NCBI GenBank assembly: GCA_002428455.1
Contig: DIWL01000021.1
Location: 1 to 22,436 of the forward strand
Origin: Anaerolineaceae bacterium UBA6107
GTDB taxonomy: Bacteria > Chloroflexota > Anaerolineae > Anaerolineales > Anaerolineaceae
DNA length: 22,436 bases
Reading direction: 5' to 3'
Part shown: piece by piece, positions 20,513 through 22,436 of the stretch
Position numbering within the stretch: position 1 is the stretch's first letter
Layout of the letters: each line of letters starts with the position of its first letter
Program-made: the position numbers and the translations under genes
The notes under the pieces: model-generated
Database searches by the model: none
Seen by the model: only the letters and a program-made list of their open reading frames with translations
What the model was told of the DNA's origin: nothing

Positions 20513-21850
20513 CTAAAGGTTGGTCTCCTCGAGCCGGCGCACGATCAGGCGCACCCCTTCGACCCGCTCAACCCTGACCTTTTCGCCCTGCCGAAGCGGC
20601 TTCTCACCCGCTGCCAGCGATGCACTCCATTGTTCTCCAGCCACCTGCACGATCCCATTTGGATCCAAGCGGACAACCACGTACCCCTCGCGGCCGGCCA
20701 GCGATTCACGACCGGTGATAATCGGTTTCTTAAGCGCGCGAATGCCGATCATCACCACGGCGAAGAAGGTCAGCCCGATAAATATCCCCATCCCGATAAC
20801 GAGACCTACTGAAACACGAGGAAAACCCGGCACGCGGGCTGAATTGAACAGGATCAGCGCTCCGGCAATAAAGGAAGCCACACCCGCCGTGGTAAGCGCA
20901 CCGTGCGTGGGCGCTTTTATATCCAGGATAAATAAGATGAACGCAATGAGCAGGAAAACGATCCCGAACCAGTTGACAGGCAGGATGCCCAAGCCGTACA
21001 CCGCCAGCGCCAGCAGGATGACCCCAATGGTACCGGCTACCCAGCCGCCCGGGCTGGAGATCTCGATCAGGATCGCCTGCACACCGATGGAAAGTAATAT
21101 AAAGACGATATTCGGGTTGGTCAACATCGCCAGTACTTCTTCGATTAGCGTTGGCTCCACCGGGATCAGCCGGGCACCCCGTGAACGGATGACAGTATCA
21201 ACACCATTCACCTGTATTGTCCGGCCGTCCAGCTGGTCAAGCAGCTCGTCCATGTTCAGGGCAACGATGTCGATCAGACCCGCCTGCAGCGCTTCAGAAG
21301 CACTGGCAGCCTTGGCTGAATCGATCGCCTCTTCCACCAGGGATACGGCCTCCGTACCGCGGCGTTCTGCCAATGAGCGCGCGCTGGCTTTGAGGATCTC
21401 CTTGGTCTTCTCCTCCATGGTTGATTCAATATCTTCACCCTGCATCCCCACCGGGCTGGCTGCGCCGATCGATGACTCAGGCGACATGGCGCCTACTTGC
21501 CCGGAAAGCACGATCAGTGTCCCGGCCGAGGCCGCCATCGCGCCGCGCGGTGAAACGTACACCACCACCGGCACGGGGCTGGCCAGGATCTGCTGCACCA
21601 GGCTGTTCATCAGGTCCACGCTGCCGCCGGGGGTGTTCAATTCAATGATCAACAGGTCAGCATTCTGCTTCACCGCCTGGTCAATGCCCCGGTTCAAATG
21701 GCTCGTCCAGACAGGCGTTAACGGTCCTTCCAGCGTGACCACCACCGCAGAGGGTGCATCAGACTGCGCCTGAGCCGGCGCGATGAACCCGGATAGGAAA
21801 AACGCCAGGATGAGCAGAAAATTTAGAGTTAATAGGGTTTGCTTTTTCAT
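20513..21850 (-). CDS. NfeD-family membrane-bound ClpP-class serine protease
   Basis: The 445-residue protein has three parts. An N-terminal signal peptide (hydrophobic core 8-22, then FIAPAQAQ) leads to a ClpP-like protease domain (about 35-215). LNTPGGSVD is the oxyanion region, the nucleophile is Ser108 in MAASAG, and the general base is probably Lys148 or Lys150, about 40 residues later as in archaeal homologs. A four- to five-helix membrane region follows (about 245-385), and then a C-terminal NfeD OB-fold (about 388-445, GREGYVVVRL). This is the long NfeD form (NfeD1b type). Relatives cleave stomatin, but no stomatin gene lies adjacent here. It is divergent from dnaK with an extended -10 promoter, and the sulfatase-family gene follows. 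Confidence 0.93.
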   Translation of the reverse strand: MKKQTLLTLNFLLILAFFLSGFIAPAQAQSDAPSAVVVTLEGPLTPVWTSHLNRGIDQAVKQNADLLIIELNTPGGSVDLMNSLVQQILASPVPVVVYVSPRGAMAASAGTLIVLSGQVGAMSPESSIGAASPVGMQGEDIESTMEEKTKEILKASARSLAERRGTEAVSLVEEAIDSAKAASASEALQAGLIDIVALNMDELLDQLDGRTIQVNGVDTVIRSRGARLIPVEPTLIEEVLAMLTNPNIVFILLSIGVQAILIEISSPGGWVAGTIGVILLALAVYGLGILPVNWFGIVFLLIAFILFILDIKAPTHGALTTAGVASFIAGALILFNSARVPGFPRVSVGLVIGMGIFIGLTFFAVVMIGIRALKKPIITGRESLAGREGYVVVRLDPNGIVQVAGEQWSASLAAGEKPLRQGEKVRVERVEGVRLIVRRLEETNL

Positions 21851-21870
21851 AATGTACCTGTCCTAGCAGG

Positions 21871-21879
21871 ATTATAGCA
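21871..21879 (-). promoter_or_regulatory. Extended -10 promoter of the NfeD/sulfatase operon
   Basis: On the minus strand TGCTATAAT (21879-21871) is a perfect extended -10, with a start site expected about 7 bases downstream. The -35 region is weak, as is usual for extended -10 promoters. Confidence 0.55.
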
Positions 21880-21924
21880 TGCCGTTCACGCACCCGCGTC
21901 CGTCAGATATGAATCTGATGCTTT

Positions 21925-21971
21925 GTTGATAATTTATTAACACTCGTTTGTTATTCTTTAGGGGTAACAAA
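21925..21971 (+). promoter_or_regulatory. dnaK promoter with two overlapping inverted repeats
   Basis: A promoter TTGATA (21926-21931), a 17-base spacer and TGTTAT (21949-21954) can be read. A near-palindrome GTTGATAA-T-TTATTAAC (21925-21941, one mismatch) covers the -35. An inverted repeat TTTGTTA (21947-21953) and TAACAAA (21965-21971), 11 bases apart, covers the -10 and start site. They are plausible repressor operators. No complete CIRCE is present. Confidence 0.45.
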
Positions 21972-21999
21972 GTAATTAACAGGATGAAGGAGAATTGCT

Positions 22000-22436
22000 A
22001 TGGGAAAGATAATTGGAATTGACCTGGGTACCACGAACTCTGTTGTGGCGGTGATGCAAGGCGGTGATCCGGTGGTGATTAACACCGCTGAAGGGTCGCG
22101 CCTTTGCCCGTCCGTGGTTGCCTTCAACAAAAACAGTGAAAGACTGGTGGGACAAACTGCCAAACGGCAGGCCGTGATCAACCCTGAAAACACGGTGTTC
22201 TCGATCAAACGCTTTATGGGACGCCGCTACGACGAAGTGGAAACAGAAAGAACAATGGTACCTTTCCAGGTGGTCGCCGGTCCGATGAAGGACGCACGTG
22301 TGCGCATCCCGGTGACCGATCGTGATTACTCCCCACAGGAGATCTCGGCGATGATCCTGGGCAAACTAAAAGCTGACGCTGAAGCTTTTCTGGGTGAGAA
22401 AGTTACCCAGGCCGTCATCACCGTGCCGGCGTATTT
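22000..22436 (+). CDS. dnaK: Chaperone protein DnaK (Hsp70), N-terminal part
   Basis: The gene runs off the window after 145 codons. The visible part is the start of the Hsp70 nucleotide-binding domain: IGIDLGTTNSVV (residues 5-16, phosphate-1 loop), the SVVAF strand, VGQTAKRQAV, and TVFSIKRFMGRRYDE. It continues to the phosphate-binding region AVITVPAY at the edge. DnaK is the cytosolic ATP-driven chaperone that works with DnaJ and GrpE. AAGGAG lies 7 bases before the ATG. The upstream promoter carries two inverted repeats. The partners dnaJ and grpE are not in the window upstream, where the divergent NfeD gene lies, so if present they are downstream or elsewhere. Confidence 0.97.
   Translation, partial: MGKIIGIDLGTTNSVVAVMQGGDPVVINTAEGSRLCPSVVAFNKNSERLVGQTAKRQAVINPENTVFSIKRFMGRRYDEVETERTMVPFQVVAGPMKDARVRIPVTDRDYSPQEISAMILGKLKADAEAFLGEKVTQAVITVPAY

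Noticed and set aside
20520..21773. Long open frame of 417 codons on the plus strand opposite the NfeD gene
   Set aside because: It is an antisense shadow: Ser/Thr/Arg/Pro-rich composition, no domain, no ribosome-binding site, and it lies within a well-supported NfeD gene.
21937..21963. CIRCE element (HrcA operator) upstream of dnaK
   Set aside because: The left half TTAACACTC matches CIRCE at 8 of 9 positions, but the right half at the required 9-base spacing (21955-21963) does not resemble GAGTGCTAA.
1..22436. Mobile element, prophage, defence island or CRISPR array
   Set aside because: No transposase, integrase, phage structural gene, spaced repeats or tRNA attachment site was seen; gene content looks like stable chromosome.

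Overview
The window reads as an ordinary bacterial chromosome segment with moderately high GC and short intergenic gaps. It most likely comes from the Anaerolineae or a related Chloroflexota lineage. This is an inference from several traits together: lipoproteins whose lipobox is followed by Thr/Pro-rich linkers and SH3-like domains, a DUF4405 membrane protein with a Cys-rich tail containing an NGNGxCD motif, a TSUP-cupredoxin fusion, and many membrane proteins. No rRNA, tRNA, CRISPR array, transposase, phage gene or replication origin was seen, and no gene-free stretch exceeds 300 bases.

Layout. 1-746 (+): the last codons of an unknown gene overlap a membrane-anchored cyclophilin. 767-2029 (-): a probable metal-handling operon encodes a TSUP/DsbD-like permease with a C-terminal cupredoxin domain, followed by a CopZ-like HMA chaperone. 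A Fur-family-like box lies over its -35 element and is shared with the divergent ArsB/NhaD-type anion permease (2144-3373, +). 3370-4047 (-): an unknown membrane-anchored protein. 4125-6796 (+): a Nudix hydrolase with a problematic N-terminus, an MFS transporter, and a 12-cysteine YkgJ-like protein. 6879-8724 (+): two tandem paralogous lipoproteins, closed by a bidirectional terminator. 8778-11701 (-): an MsbA-like ABC exporter and, upstream under separate control, the DUF4405 protein. 11814-12449 (+): a HAD phosphatase. 12475-13029 (-): a YdeI/OmdA protein. 13096-14079 (+): an aldo/keto reductase followed by a clear terminator. 14181-15634 (+): a methyltransferase and a PEBP-like lipoprotein. 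15684-18883 (+): TSUP permease, MFS transporter and M28 peptidase, tightly coupled. 18887-21850 (-): an NfeD-type membrane protease followed by a membrane sulfatase-family enzyme. 22000-end (+): the start of dnaK.

The most informative signals are regulatory and architectural. They include the Fur-like box over the metal operon promoter, a PhoB/OmpR-style 11-bp tandem repeat between the HAD phosphatase and the DUF4405 gene, and promoters whose -10 box sits 6-10 bases before an ATG with no Shine-Dalgarno (leaderless or near-leaderless starts). Others are a dnaK promoter covered by two inverted repeats that are not CIRCE, and a membrane protein in which a twin-arginine-like segment lies between a haem-type membrane domain and an exported Cys-rich tail. 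I found no defence, phage or mobile system. The best candidates for undescribed biology are the DUF4405/Tat-like/Cys-tail protein, the tandem SH3-like lipoproteins and the Cys-rich YkgJ-like protein. All functions below are read from motifs by eye; no database search was possible.
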